In this document: one piece after another, positions 12,580 through 24,117 of the stretch
How the letters are laid out: each line of letters opens with the position of its first letter
Numbering within the stretch: position 1 is the stretch's first letter
Assembly (NCBI GenBank): GCA_030522415.1
Contig: CM060113.1
Location: 12,100,065 to 12,164,064, forward strand
Direction of reading: 5' to 3'
Origin: Channallabes apus
Lineage: Eukaryota > Chordata > Actinopteri > Siluriformes > Clariidae
Length of the DNA: 64,000 nt
Notes under the pieces: generated by a model
Told to the model about the DNA's origin: nothing
Seen by the model: only the letters and a program-made list of their open reading frames with translations
The model's database searches: none
Made by a program: the position numbers and the translations under genes

Positions 12580-12727
12580 TACTACTACTACTACTACTAC
12601 TACTACAACTGTGTAATATAAATATAATTTACAGGTATTTAACAAAAAGCTCATCATGCACAGTACCATAACTACTTGAATGCCCTGTGGTGGTTTTACG
12701 CACATAGAATAGGAAATCACAGACAAG

Positions 12728-12800
<73 letters not shown>

Positions 12801-12836
12801 TCATATAATAATAACAACAACAACAACAACAACAAC
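12580..12836. repeat. Microsatellite cluster
   Basis: (ACT)n at 12580-12606, (AT)n at 12734-12797 and (CAA)n at 12813-12836. Confidence 0.95.
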
Positions 12837-12941
12837 ATGATGATGAAGATCTCTATTCAAAAATATATACATTTTATCCTAACTCCCAACTTAATGTTTA
12901 AAACACTGCAAACAATTCACAAAAAAAAAAATATTATATAG

Positions 12942-13921
12942 TTTAATAAGATTTTTAAAGATGTTTTTGTTTTGAAATTGTAATGTTCCTAATCATGGTC
13001 TGTTAGTGCTTTGTCACTATTCTATAGTGAAAATGGGGGTAATTTAAAGCTTCTTGTTTTTGTGAGATGGGAAGAAAATTCCATGATTGAAATGATGAAT
13101 ATGACATTTTACATCCAAATTTTACACAATGCTAAACACATTTTTCAAATGTTCCCACATGGTTCACTTTATAATACCTTCTGGAATTTTGGTTTCTGTA
13201 GGTTTACAATGTTCCTCTTTCCAACACCCATTCATACGCACTTGTACATGAAACAAATATAATAAGTTGTACTAAATTTTCTTTAGTCTTCGACTAAATG
13301 ATTTTGTGAATAGGAATTTTCCACTGAAAATAGTTTTCAGTCCAGCAAAAAGCCAGACAATCAGAATATGGCCATAAATAAGATCCATTACAATACTATG
13401 AGCTCCTGCCTAAATAAATGGAGAATCTATAGAATTTTCAGTCTTCTTCCTCCGTTAGCCTGCAAAAGGTTACATTTTGCCTGCATTTCCAGCATACACA
13501 AAATAGTATAGTCAATGGAAGACTAAAACTCGAGCCACAATGGCTCACTGTGGAGAACATGAGATACAGATGGTCTACACTATTATATTGAAATAAGGAG
13601 CCTTGGCATTTAGACTACATTTCTCTGTAGGAACCACCAAATCATTTTCATTTGAATGGGCATTACTTACATGCCACAAAGTCACTAGAAGTTCACCGCC
13701 ACTTGGCCACCATTCTGCGTAAGAATCCCATAATGATTTCACATTTAATCCAGACAGAGTAGCCTAGTTCTCAAACTACACATATTTTGATATCTCAGTA
13801 CTCTATGACTACAGGCCAACAATGGATATCTCTTCCACTTCTTGTGAGAAAAGGTGACAGGTCCTGAATAACTCCTGTTATACAATGCTTGGTTATCTGA
13901 TATAAAATGATAAAAAGTTTA
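12942..13921 (-). other. wfs1 3' untranslated and downstream region
   Basis: No ORF or repeat family is recognised. On the wfs1 strand I see no AATAAA here; variant ATTAAA signals occur at 13748-13743 and 12947-12942. The length of the 3' UTR is therefore uncertain. Downstream of it (12734-12836) are AT and CAA microsatellites. Confidence 0.35.
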
Positions 13922-15757
13922 CTATCCAGCTTCTGCAGACACAGCATCTTCTACTTCAGCAGTGAGCAGGGGATGGAAGAGGAAGTTGAACGCAAAGGTA
14001 AATGCGTTACGGACATTACCCCTCCAGTCCGGCTCGATCTTGACTTGTCGTTTTGTAGGTATCAAAGGTGAGGTACAAGTCCTACAGTGAAGTGCTTTCA
14101 GCTCAAACACTGGCCACTTGCTGCCCAGCCTTCCCTCCAGAACGGTACTGAATTCCACAACACTGCCTGCACTGAGGGCCAAGAGCACACCACGGAATTC
14201 ATTACTTGCCCGGAGCACTATGTCTTTGGTTGCATCATCATCAGGTTCTTGCACCCATCTGCCCTTTTTATCCTGAAGGGGCATACCCATGGTCACTTCA
14301 AATTTATAGCGGTCAAACCGTTTCACATGACACTTGTGATTTGCAAATGCTCTGAGCTTGCAAAGAGGTAAATCTGGCTGTGGTTGGGAGCCGTCACAGG
14401 CTGGGTACTCCTCTCCGTAAAGGCATCGGACCCAGTCTGCTATGAAGCCAGGCAAGAGGTTGACGACCGATTGTGCTCCATTTTCAATATCTGTCACACG
14501 GACATATTTAAACCGACCTTCCCAGGTCACACGGTGGCCTTCAAGATGACTACAGAGGATCTGTGTGTGTGCCATGTTGCGCTCCCTCCAGGCACGAGGG
14601 CCACACAACTCACTGTACTGTTGCCAGGTAACAGTGGAATTATAAACCTTCATGCCTTCAGAACGGTACACATAGAACCAACTGAAGAGAAGCAAAGCAG
14701 AGATCCAAACAAAGATCAGTTTAACCATGCTACTGCGCCTCAGAGATCGAATTACAGCAAGAGGTGACACACTGAAACGAGTCCACCACTTCAGCAAAAC
14801 CGGCACCACACAAACACACACAGTCACTGCCATCTTGGCCAGCTCAAGAGCAAGGAACCATTGTATGAGCTGCACCAATAGTGCAGATACCAGCACAAGT
14901 GAAAGTACAGGCAAGGCAAAAAAGAAAAGCAGGTAGCCCACAGCTGTGCGCATGAGTCCCAGTGCAGTGGACGCATGCAGAAGCGTCACAGACAGCTCGC
15001 ACCATGTGAAACAGAGCAGGTAGGGCAGAAGCATGCTGTAAGACCCCTGCCACCCTCGTGCTGTGCCCATGCGGACACACAAGTACAGGAGGTAAAGGTA
15101 GAGAATGCAAGGCACGCTCATATGCAACACCAACCAATCACAGATTGACACGTTAAACCATGACCCTCCAACAAGTTGGCCCACCCTACCGCCAATCAGC
15201 TCATTAGTGAAAGAGCAAATTGCAGAGGCAAATTGTGAAAGGAGGGCTAGCCTAGCATGTTGCTGCGCAGCTGGACGCAAGCTCAGGTAGCTGCTTATAG
15301 TGAAGAAGACAGCCACCGTAGCCAGTTCGGAACAAGGCAGCCAAGATTTATCTGCCACAGGGAACGAGAGTATGAGGAAAACCGCAGAGACCAGGAAGTA
15401 CAGGTGAGGCTCCAGATGAGTCCAGGTAAAGTTGGACTCGGCTTGCTCAAGGTCCAAACCTGGCTCGAAATGAGCCAACATGGCTGTCAGGGTCTTGAAG
15501 TTCTCCCATGCTTTGCTGTTCTGAAAAACCCTTAATGTGCAGATGACCATCGAGAGGAATGAGAGGTAGAAGATGACGAGTGGAATGACGAGAAGGAAAA
15601 AGTCCAGAGTAAGATTGGAAATGATGAAGAAGAAAATCAGAGTGTTGACATGGTGAGTCGGGATGAGGACGCTGATCCACTGCATTCCAGCTCGGGAAGC
15701 CCAGTCGATCAACACCTCCTTTACCTCAGTCACAGCATGAAGGGGAAACTTTAGTAT
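13922..15757 (-). CDS. wfs1: wfs1 exon 8, membrane and lumenal domains
   Basis: This 1836-nt last exon begins after TGTAG at 15759-15758 (codons ATA CTA AAG) and ends with TAG at 13924-13922. It codes for residues 291-901: the entry motif [13 protein letters not shown], about nine membrane spans, and the lumenal C-terminus ([45 protein letters not shown]). A single large exon for this part is the normal wolframin gene structure. The C-terminal end after the last hydrophobic patch is about ten residues longer than in human. Confidence 0.97.
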   Translation of the reverse strand: MLKFPLHAVTEVKEVLIDWASRAGMQWISVLIPTHHVNTLIFFFIISNLTLDFFLLVIPLVIFYLSFLSMVICTLRVFQNSKAWENFKTLTAMLAHFEPGLDLEQAESNFTWTHLEPHLYFLVSAVFLILSFPVADKSWLPCSELATVAVFFTISSYLSLRPAAQQHARLALLSQFASAICSFTNELIGGRVGQLVGGSWFNVSICDWLVLHMSVPCILYLYLLYLCVRMGTARGWQGSYSMLLPYLLCFTWCELSVTLLHASTALGLMRTAVGYLLFFFALPVLSLVLVSALLVQLIQWFLALELAKMAVTVCVCVVPVLLKWWTRFSVSPLAVIRSLRRSSMVKLIFVWISALLLFSWFYVYRSEGMKVYNSTVTWQQYSELCGPRAWRERNMAHTQILCSHLEGHRVTWEGRFKYVRVTDIENGAQSVVNLLPGFIADWVRCLYGEEYPACDGSQPQPDLPLCKLRAFANHKCHVKRFDRYKFEVTMGMPLQDKKGRWVQEPDDDATKDIVLRASNEFRGVLLALSAGSVVEFSTVLEGRLGSKWPVFELKALHCRTCTSPLIPTKRQVKIEPDWRGNVRNAFTFAFNFLFHPLLTAEVEDAVSAEAG

Positions 15758-18700
15758 CTACAGCATTGCAGAAAACAGAGGACAACCACAAAATGTCACA
15801 TTTATGAAGACTTAATCAAGATCTTTCTTTTTTTTTTTTTATTGTATTTTTAATACCTTCTGACGCAAAGGTAACTCATCTGGGTTCTTCACAGGGTCCT
15901 CATCATCATCATCGTCCTCATCATCATCTACTGGCGCATCAAAAACTGGTGATGGTGAGATACCTTGCGCATAAAGCTTGGCATTTTCAACAAAATCCTC
16001 AATGCCAACAAACTGGTTACCTACAAAGATATAAATACAAAGCATCACGATGTAACCCTTTTTTTAATGAAAGCTTTCCAAAAACCTCACAGTTTGTAGT
16101 CATACCACTGCTGGAGACAAGACGTTCTAAGACTTTCCTCTGTTTCTGACCTGAACTTGAAAGTGTGTTGCTTGGGGCACCATCTAGAGGAGCAAAAAGG
16201 ATATCATCACCAAAACTTTAGAATTGCTAGTAGAATCTAGAACTCCATTGCCATGTATGACATTTACCTGTTTCAGAGCTGTAGTGGCTAATGTTTTCCA
16301 GCAGTTCCGCAGTAGAAACCTTTCTTTTCTTGTCTGGGTTGAGTTTCCAATACATACAGAGAGCCGCTTTCCTCACAGTACGTTCAAAACGTGACTCGGA
16401 TGCCAAGGTGCATACCTCCTCTCTGTTTTCAGCGGTGATGCCTTCAAAAAAGTTATATAATTCAGTGCAGAATTCTAAACAACTATACCAAGAAGTTGTG
16501 CGGAAGGACTAAAGTAAACACTCATCATCCAATTTATTAGGAACACCTGTATTCAATTCAATTGAATTTTATTTGTACACTTGCTTAAATATGGTATAAA
16601 GTTATGCAACCAGCCCATCATGTAGCGTAAAAATCATGCAGATACAGGTCAAGAACTTACAGTTAATGTTCACATCAAACATCAGGATGGGGAATAAAGT
16701 ACACTGCGTTCCAAATTATTATGCAAATTGGATGCTATTATGCAAAGTGTCAAACATTGAACGTTTAGTTTTTAAATTAAACTCATGGATGGTGTTGTGT
16801 CTCAGGGCTCTTTGGATCACTGAAATGAATCTCAGACACGTGTGATAATTAGTTTGCCAGATGAGCCCAATTAAAGGAAAAGTACTGAAGAAGGTTGTTC
16901 CACATTATTAAGCAGGCCACAGGTTTCAAGCAATATGGGAAAGAAAAAGGATCTCTCTGCTGCCGAAAAGCTTCAAATATTGCAATGCCTTGAACAAGGT
17001 ATAAAAACATTAGATATTTCATGAAAACTTGAAAAAAAAAGTGTGATCATCGTACTGTGAAGACATTCATTGCTGATTCAGTGCACAGAGTGCACGTGGC
17101 TGATTCAGTGCACAGACAGGTTCGTGCAGATAAAGGCAGAATGAAGAAGGTTTCTGCAAGACAAATTCATCGGATTAAGAGAGCAGCTGCTGAAATGCCA
17201 TTACAAAGCAGCAAACAGGTATTTGAAGCTGCTGGTGCCTCTGGAGTCCCGCGAACCTCAAGGTGTAGGATCCTTTAAAGGCTTGCAGTTGTGCATAAAC
17301 CTACCATTCATCCACCCCTAACCAATGCTCACAGGCACGGTTGCAGTGGGCCCAGGCATACATGAAGACAAGTTTTTAAACAGGCTTGTTTACTGATGAG
17401 TGTCGTGCAACCCTGGATGGTCCACATGGATGGAGTAGTGGATGGTTGGTGGGTGGCCACCATGTCCCAACAAGGCTACGACGTCAACAAGGAGGTGCCA
17501 GAGTCATGGAAAGAGAGCTGGTAGGCCGCTTTAGGGTCCCTGAAGGTATGAAAATTACCTCTGCAAAGTATATTGACTTACCACTTTCTTCCATGGTACA
17601 AAAAGAAGAACCATACCGTAGCAAATCATCTTCATGCACGACAATGCACCATCTCATGCTGCAAAGAATACCTCTGTGTCATTGGCTGCTATGGGAATAA
17701 AAGATGAGAAACTCATGGTTTGGCCACCATCCGCCCCTGACCTCAACCCCATTGAAAACCTTTGGAGCATCCTCAAAAGAGCTATGAGGGTGGGAGGCGT
17801 TTCGCATCAAAACAGCAGCTCTGGGAGGCTATTCTAACATCCTGCAAAGAAATTCAAGCAGAAACTGTCCGAAAACTCACAAGTTCAATGGATGCAAGAA
17901 TTGTGAAGGTGATATTAAAGAAGGGGTCCTATGTTAAGATGTAACATGCCCTGTTAGGATGTTTTTGATTGAAATAGCTTTTGATTTCTTTAAATATGAC
18001 CTAATGCTGCAAATTCAACAAAAGACCATTTTCAGTTCTTTACAACCTATAAAATGTTTTAACTCTGTTGTGCATAATAATTTGGAACAGTGCGTTTTCA
18101 GTTTTTCTATTTTTTAAATAAATATCGTTATCATTAGGAGGTTTGTTCAATAAAATTTAAATTATACCCTAATGGTTGATGACTTGAAAATTATACTGAC
18201 TGTCATTTGCATTGACTAATTATGAAAATCAGGGAAAGATATAATTTGCGTAATAATTTGGAACATGGTGTATATCTTTATGGGGAATCATCGTTACTTT
18301 AACTACGGCATGGTTGTTCCAGATGGGCTGGTTTGAGTAATTAAAAAGATCACTTAAAGTAAGAGTAAGAATAAGGTCAATAAGAATCAAGCTTTTACGA
18401 ATGTGGCTGTAAAATGCAGTCTAGAAATAGAAAACTATTTACGGTTTTATGTTGTATTTATATGCATGTTAAGTGCATGCATAGCAAGTAAAGAATAACA
18501 CACAACAGGGCAGGCATGCTGGTTATGAAAAGGATGGTGCATTTACTTTCCAGTAACAATATAATATAATATAATGTATAATATAACATAATTTAATATC
18601 AAGGAACGTTTGCATACTAATATTTCATTCGACCAACTTTAGCGTTGATGCCCAATACATGTGTGAAAACAATTCCTCAAGCTCCCAGAACCTCATTCCC

Positions 18701-20305
18701 CACGTCAGGGAGAAACTATTCCACTTTATGCATTTACCTTCTTACCCTGATGCACCCCTCACTCTGCAATAGGGTCAATCTGGACTCATCAGCCCACATG
18801 GACTTTTTCCATTGCTCCAAAGTCCAATCATTTTTCTCTCTAACAAACTGAAGTGCTTTTTCTGATTAGCTTTACTAACAAGTGCTTTTCTTATGGCCAC
18901 GCAGCTGTTTAGATATGCTATCCAATACTGTGAGTTCATGTCACATCACATTACATGCGAATGGAATTGTGCTTGCTTTCACTATTAAACACAGCACTCA
19001 TTCCTACTATAATTATTATTATTTTTTATTTTTTTTTTTTTACAATGAAACTTCACCAGGTGTTTAAGTGACCTCTGATTTTGAGCAGATTTCCTTAGCA
19101 AATCTGATGGTTGAGCACTATCCTTCTAGGTTTTAATAATGTATTAGAAAATTCTTTACCCATCTCTGTAATTTTATACTTTCTTTGCGTGATGGAAATA
19201 TTAAACTCTGATTGTTTTTGGCCAGGTAGTGTATTTCAGTTGAAGAAAACATTGCATTAAAATGTGTTTCTCTTGACTGCAATGATAATTTAATAACATG
19301 TGGTATTCGGTGTACCTTTTCTTTCACGCAGGCAAAACTGTAGAAGTTTCACAGCATCCCTCCTTCCATTTTTTGCTGCTTGTAAGAGCCATGTTACTGC
19401 TGTGACACTGTTGACTTCTTCATCCTCGTGTTCAGAGAGTCTCAAGTAATACCTGCCGATCTGACGAAAAAAATTGACCAGCCTATCAAAGATGCTTTTC
19501 TGATGGCTATTTAAGTACTAGGTCATTATTACAATTCAAAAGCAATTACAATTAATGCTCAATTAATCTTTTTCTATGGATCTGTACCGTACACAAGTAA
19601 ATGGACATGTGCCTATCTGCATACGTGTTATCTCTAACCTCAGTCTGTGCTTTGGAATCTCCATTCTTAGCCCTCTGCTTAAGTTCCTCCATGTCCAGCT
19701 CCTCTGGAATGTCTCCTAGGAGAATAAATGGGAAAAAAAAAAAAGCACACAGACATTTAAGATTTATCATTATCACATTGTACAGTTCCCACTGTCTTTA
19801 AAAAAAAATAAAATAAAATAAAAAAGGTTAAGCTTCTTGCCTGCTGTCAAACACATCATCATGCTATCAGTGTACAGTGTACGCTACGTCCTGTACTTCA
19901 GCTCTGTTTATAACACAGGAACTAGGAGTGTGTGTGAGAACGAGGTCTAGCTTTGCGTCCTGATTTAAATGTCCGTTTTGCATATGCTTGTGCATGTGAC
20001 CACACATGCAGTGATTGGCCAAAACCAAAAACTACAAAACTGAAAGTATGTGTAAGTTTAAGTGCAGCTCTACCAGCAGGAGATGAAGATCCACCAGTTG
20101 GGCTGTCTTCAGATGCAACGCTCGCTGCATTTAGCTGCGAGCGACCCATTTGTGAAGCTGGATGTAAAGGAGGAGACACCCGAGAAGAAGAGCCTGGTGT
20201 TGCAAAGGAGGAAGTGTTGTGATGGGTGTGTCCAGACACGAGAGACGCTAGAGAGATGGAATCAGTAGGAGAAGAAGGTGGGGATCCAGGAGCAAATGGG
20301 TCCAT
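13922..20305 (-). CDS. wfs1: Wolframin, complete coding region in seven exons
   Basis: Wolframin is a multi-pass ER membrane glycoprotein that protects against ER stress and helps ER calcium handling. Seven exons join as complement(20305..20074, 19715..19639, 19460..19316, 16441..16268, 16183..16106, 16020..15857, 15757..13922); every junction has GT/AG and keeps frame, giving 901 residues (human is 890). Residues 1-77 are Ser/Pro-rich and poorly conserved; about 85-150 resemble Sel1-type helical repeats ([14 protein letters not shown]); 267-277 are an acidic run. About nine hydrophobic segments lie between 327 and 655, and the remainder is the ER-lumenal C-terminal domain with an NST glycosylation sequon at 663-665 and the family block FKYVRVTDI. 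The ATG at 20305 was chosen because it lies just inside exon 2 (2 nt after the acceptor) and opens the only continuous frame. Zebrafish has two paralogues (wfs1a, wfs1b); I cannot tell which this is. No inactivating lesion is visible. Confidence 0.97.
15857..16020 (-). CDS. wfs1: wfs1 exon 7
   Basis: The acceptor TTTGTAG precedes 16020; the donor is AAG|GTATTA. It is 164 nt, phase 1 to 0, residues 236-290. It holds [17 protein letters not shown] and the acidic run [11 protein letters not shown] just before the membrane region; human wolframin has a shorter acidic run in the same place. Confidence 0.94.
16106..16183 (-). CDS. wfs1: wfs1 exon 6
   Basis: The acceptor CCTCTAG precedes 16183; the donor is G|GTATGA. 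It is 78 nt, phase 1 to 1. It codes for [20 protein letters not shown], matching the family motif QRRMLERLVSSES. Confidence 0.93.
16268..16441 (-). CDS. wfs1: wfs1 exon 5
   Basis: The acceptor GAAG precedes 16441; the donor is G|GTAAAT. The exon is 174 nt, phase 1 to 1. It contains the highly conserved [14 protein letters not shown] block and AELLEN. The 2.9-kb intron before it carries a dead mariner-like element at 16699-18274 and a Tc1-related relic at 18630-19232. Confidence 0.95.
16699..18274 (+). mobile_element. Degenerate mariner/Tc1-type transposon in a wfs1 intron
   Basis: Imperfect terminal inverted repeats (CACTGCGTTCCAAATTATTA at the left and its complement at 18240-18274) bound about 1.58 kb. 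Between them a transposase begins [22 protein letters not shown] near 16935 and is then broken by stops and frameshifts. Recognisable pieces follow in different frames: MFTDE near 17386, [12 protein letters not shown] at 17637, and the DDE-family block [19 protein letters not shown] near 17737. The element runs antisense to wfs1 in the intron between exons 4 and 5. It cannot code for an active enzyme. Confidence 0.85.
18630..19232 (-). mobile_element. Tc1-like relic, family A copy 1
   Basis: The plus strand reads as complement of a Tc1-like transposase (GGTCAATCTGGACTCATCAG, TTTTTCCATTGCTCCAAAGT) and ends TTTTTGGCCAGGTAGTGTAT. The same family recurs at 24118-24915, 47060-47670 and, as a short piece, 23060-23230. 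It lies in a wfs1 intron. Confidence 0.65.
19316..19460 (-). CDS. wfs1: wfs1 exon 4
   Basis: The acceptor CGTCAG precedes 19460; the donor is G|GTACAC. Residues 104-151 include [18 protein letters not shown] and AVKLLQFCL, the best-conserved helical pair of the cytosolic domain. Phase 0 in, phase 1 out. Confidence 0.95.
19639..19715 (-). CDS. wfs1: wfs1 exon 3
   Basis: The acceptor CCTAG precedes 19715 and the donor GAG|GTTAGA follows 19639. It is 77 nt, phase 1 to 0, and completes residue 78 to 103. The block around GDSKAQTE matches the start of the Sel1-like region of the family. Confidence 0.93.
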
Positions 20306-20307
20306 TT
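20074..20307 (-). CDS. wfs1: wfs1 exon 2 (first coding exon)
   Basis: The acceptor TAG at 20310-20308 is followed by AA and the ATG at 20305-20303 (start MDPFAPGSP). The exon codes for residues 1-77 plus the first base of codon 78 and ends at the donor G|GTAGAG. The segment is rich in Ser, Pro and Thr, as expected for the disordered cytosolic N-terminus of wolframin. Confidence 0.9.
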
Positions 20308-20453
20308 CTAATAAAAGAAATTTTTTTATAAAATACACAATACCACTGATACCACATCTGGTTCCCTTTTTTATCTGACTATCCTTATTTTTAATTCCAT
20401 TCTGTGAATTGAATTAAATTAAGAAGAAAAAAAAACCCCACAACAATAATATA

Positions 20454-20903
20454 CACTACTGTTCAAAAGTTTGGGGTCACTTCCTAACTCCATGGTCATT
20501 CCTGATTTGTATTTCTTTCTACATTGTAAAGGAATGCTGAAGGCGTCCAAAAAAAATGCATTAATCTCCTTTGAACAGTTGAGAGATATTTCTGCTACTT
20601 CTGCTCTGTAAAGACTTCATAACGCCTCTAATCTGAGGTGCTGTTAATTGGTAATTTTTCAGGCTGATAACTCTAAAATGAACTTCTCGTCTGCGGCAGA
20701 GGTAGGTTTTGGTCTCGCCCTCCTGGGATGGCCTTCATGAGAGCCAGTTTCATTATGGTGCTTGACGGATATTGCACTGTGTTATTTAATAGTTTTGAAA
20801 TCCCCAGGATTGTTTTAGAATGTAGAAAATAAATAACTAAATAAAAAAATAAAAAAAAAAGAAATCTGCAAGTGACCCCAAACTTTTGAACGGTAGTGGC
20901 GCT
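20454..20903. mobile_element. Short inverted-repeat element (Tc1/mariner MITE)
   Basis: The left end CACTACTGTTCAAAAGTTTG and the right end (complement of CACTACCGTTCAAAAGTTTG) are near-perfect terminal inverted repeats about 28 bp long, 450 bp apart. TA precedes the left end. No transposase is present. These ends are typical of widespread fish Tc1/mariner non-autonomous elements. It lies in wfs1 intron 1. Confidence 0.75.
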
Positions 20904-21126
20904 TGCTGGACTTTCTTGGATGCCCTGAAGACTTCTTAACAAGAATTTAACCTCTTTCCTTGAAGTTCTTGATGATCCTATAAAATATAAAAACTAAAAT
21001 AAGTGTGTGATTGAATTTTCTCTATGTGCTGAGCAGACTTCAGGACAGATACCTGCTCTAAACCAGGTCCTTTAGACTTTTTGCACCAGTTTTGAACCTT
21101 TAACAGACAGAACACATTAGGTCCAA

Positions 21127-21315
21127 ATTCATCACTCATTCTCTACACCACTTATCCTACAGAGGGTCAGGAGAGACCTGTAGCCTATCCCAGGTGACTT
21201 GAGGCACAAGGCGGGAAACACCCTGGTCGAGGTGCCAGGGCACAAGCATGCACACATTCATTGCCACACTACAGGTAAATTTGAAATGCCAATTATCCTA
21301 ATGGCAATGGCCTAA
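21127..21315 (-). mobile_element. V-SINE fragment
   Basis: The complement of the SINE 3' part (CACTCATTCTCTACACCACT, AGCCTATCCCAGGTGACTTG, GAAATGCCAATTATCC) is legible but diverged. It lies in wfs1 intron 1. Confidence 0.65.
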
Positions 21316-21887
21316 TACCTTTAGAGCAGGTATACCGAATTAAAATTTTAAAAGGTCCAGCTAATAAAATTTTCCTTTTTTGTGGTTTCTCAGCTAACCT
21401 TTTAGAATGAGCGAAGGCATGCAAGAGCTATGGTGCACCGGGAAAACATCAGATTATATTTAAATGATCAATTATCATTAAAAGTAGTAGATTCAAAGTG
21501 CAATAGCATGCACAACACTGGCTGACAGTGAGTTCATTCTAAACGTTAACTTGAATGCACACAGAGGATGTTATTATTATTTAATTTTGTTTTTACATAA
21601 AGTTATAAACAGTTATTTGGAGAGAAAAAAAATGAACCCTTTTAATGAGAACTTTCAGGACATCCTTACTCTATTCTAAGTGTGTTCAGGAAAAAAGGTT
21701 CTTCTTTCATGTAACATTGTGATATCCAGATGATCTTGACAAGTCAATGATAGATAAAAGAATGCATAACATCATTTGGCGACTTCTTCACTTTCCCCTC
21801 AAAAGAGGTGATGAAATTGGATTATCTACTGCAACACTGAAAGCACTGAAAAATATATAAATTTGAAAACATTGAACATTGGGGGCT

Positions 21888-22010
21888 CAGTGGGTGGTTT
21901 CTCGGAAGGCCCAGGTTCAACTCCCAGTCACTGGATGCTTTGCTGGTCCCAATCCTGGGTACAATTGGAGGGTTGTGTGTAATCAGAAGTAATGTGATAA
22001 TTATAATGGG
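21888..22010 (+). mobile_element. tRNA-headed SINE fragment
   Basis: A tRNA-like A-box region (GGGCTCAGTGGGTGGTTTC) and B-box (GGTTCAACTCC) are followed by TGGTCCCAATCCTGGGTACA. It resembles the first of the two SINE pieces at 43262. It is too diverged to be a tRNA gene. Confidence 0.55.
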
Positions 22011-22462
22011 TATGATCAGGAAAACAAAAGCAGTCAAGGAGGATTTTACCCTCGAGCATGGGGTCACGTGAGGCTAATGAACCCCAGGACAGGATGAGGA
22101 CATGTACAGGAGGACAGTTTAAACTGTGTAAAACCCCGGGCACTGAGACAAACAAAGCCCAGACTGAAATAGCAAAACACACTTAATGCGTCTCTATTAT
22201 CAGTGCTAAACATATCTCCAGTGACAAGCTGTAAGTACAATGCACTGAATCTCTCCCTACAGTGTCACCGTCCTCAGCTGATCACGTGACAAGTTTATTC
22301 TTTAAAAACTGACTGTCAATCACGATACCTGAAAGTATAAAAACAATAAAGCAGGTGTAAGAACAAAACAAAGCTGTGTATCTCTATAAACACATGACCC
22401 AGACTCCGTCACTCACCCAGCTCTTCTCCCAGCACACAGGCTCCTGACCTCTACAAACTCAC

Positions 22463-22530
22463 CCTGGCGTCCATTGTTTACTTCGCTGCAGCTTTATTGT
22501 TTTTAAAGCGAAAGAAAACGAGTTCAAAGG
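22463..22530 (-). other. wfs1: Predicted non-coding first exon of wfs1
   Basis: A strong donor, GCCAGG|GTGAGT, ends the candidate exon at 22463. The 5' limit is not determined. wfs1 genes have a non-coding first exon, and the region just upstream has promoter features. If it is spliced to exon 2, an ATG at 22476-22474 is out of frame with the main start. Confidence 0.5.
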
Positions 22531-22559
22531 ACGGTGAAGCAGTTTACAGCTGTTGCTCG

Positions 22560-22665
22560 CGAAATAACTCCGCCCACCAGTGTAATGCGGCTGCTTGATT
22601 GGACCACACTTCCTGTTTGTACCGGAAATTAAAAAATAAAAGTCCACAAATACCACGTCGGATGC
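22560..22665 (-). promoter_or_regulatory. Candidate wfs1 promoter with ER-stress-like motifs
   Basis: Reading towards wfs1, there is a GC box (GGGCGG, 22575-22570), a CCAAT box (22602-22598) and an ETS-type TTCCTG on the plus strand. ATTGGACCACA at 22598-22608 differs from the ERSE-II consensus ATTGGNCCACG at one base. CGACGTGG on the minus strand at 22660-22653 differs from the UPRE consensus TGACGTGG at one base. Both lie roughly 70-200 bp upstream of the predicted first exon. WFS1 is known as an ER-stress-inducible gene; function here is inferred. Confidence 0.5.
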
Positions 22666-22777
22666 CTTTTCCCCCCCCATTACTTTACCGAGGATATTTG
22701 GGGGATTCGTAATATTTTATTAATTGGCAGCGTTGGATGGCAAAGTTTTTTTTGAAAAATCCGATTATTGTTTAAAA

Positions 22778-22810
<33 letters not shown>

Positions 22811-23059
22811 GAGAGCGAGAGCTTGGCAGCGCGTGCGACACAAACGCACTGACGTGATCTTGAAAAGGAGGAAGCGACAATACAAAATTTAAAAAAATTT
22901 AAAGCAGGGACAATTTACCTACATGCTCCTCAAGAAAATATAAATAATTTAATCATTCTGTCTTTATTTAAAAATAACTGAGAATGTCATTAAAACGTGC
23001 TCATAAAAATATTTAAATACTTTTGGCAATAATTACATGTATGTCGAGTACCTTCTCAT

Positions 23060-23232
23060 TTCTTAAATAACCATGTCAAAAGACATGTACTGTGGATTGT
23101 TTCAGAAAGGTCAAATTATTGGCCACCATCAAGCAAAAACAACAACTATGGAGATGGCTGTGACTTAAAGGTGGATGAAAAGTAATCAGGCATTAAAAAT
23201 TTGGTAATAAAGCAATATCTCTAATACAAATG
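23060..23232 (+). mobile_element. Tc1-like end fragment, family A
   Basis: TTTCAGAAAGGTCAAATTAT and GGCCACCATCAAGCAAAAAC would encode the transposase N-terminus (FQKGQIIGxHQAK). The complement of the same block is at 24845-24870. Confidence 0.5.
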
Positions 23233-24117
23233 TATTGAAACAACTTGTCCATGTACTTTATTACATAGAAAAATGAAAGCAAATCTTAAAATTGTAATAT
23301 GAATGGGTGGCCACTTCTTGCATCGTTCACCGAGCCTGTGGTCATCAGCTTTGCATATCAGTTTTTTATTTTCTCCGGACATCATCTTGCAGTCCTCCCT
23401 TTCACTGCACGTGGAAGCATACGAAATAAAGCATGACAAGTGGTGTCAAGTAACTAGGGTTCACATTTATTATATAAATTATAATTTATTATATAATATT
23501 TATAATTATATAATTTGAGGAAGAATCAGTAAAAGTAAGAGATTCTGCAAAGACATGTAAGCTAGCATACCAAATACCAAGATGGCAATCACATTGCCTT
23601 TGATGCATGTTACATGAATCAGTTAAATTAATCTTTCTTCTTTAATTTTCGAAAAAGTATTATATGTACTTGCAAAACTTTTAGGGGGTAAATGATAAGA
23701 TGAATGTGATTAGCAGAAAGAACTACAGTATGGATGCCACTGCAGTTAAGTAAAAAATACACTGTAAAAATACAGTTTATACTAATCAAAAAATGGACCG
23801 TCAGGGTAAAGGTTAAAAACACAGAGAGGTTTTGGGCAATGAGCAAACAAAAGTGAAAAGTGAATCCAAAGGGCAATATTCAAAAAAGAGCCAAGATAAA
23901 AACCATGCACAACACAGGACATGTCAGAGTAATGTCAGGACATCACGCTAATGAGACGTTGTGTGCTAAAGTAAAATGTGTGAGTTGGAAACAGGTGTGT
24001 AATGTGGTGTTCAAGATCCTTTCACTGACAGCATAATGATCACCTTCCAACTGGGAAAAAAAGTCACATTCAGTTCCATGTGTTAATTCTGATGGCAGAT
24101 TTATACAATCACATTCA
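23233..24117. other. Intergenic, nothing recognised
   Basis: AT-rich spacer between wfs1 and jakmip1; a TATA-rich patch is at 23465-23515. Confidence 0.45.

Noticed and set aside
12472..12804. 110-codon minus ORF with IYIYIY and VVVV runs
   Set aside because: Translation of AT and ACT microsatellites.
14087..15535. Several plus-strand ORFs of 60-127 codons across wfs1 exon 8
   Set aside because: They are antisense shadows of the wolframin reading frame; none has start, domain or splice support.
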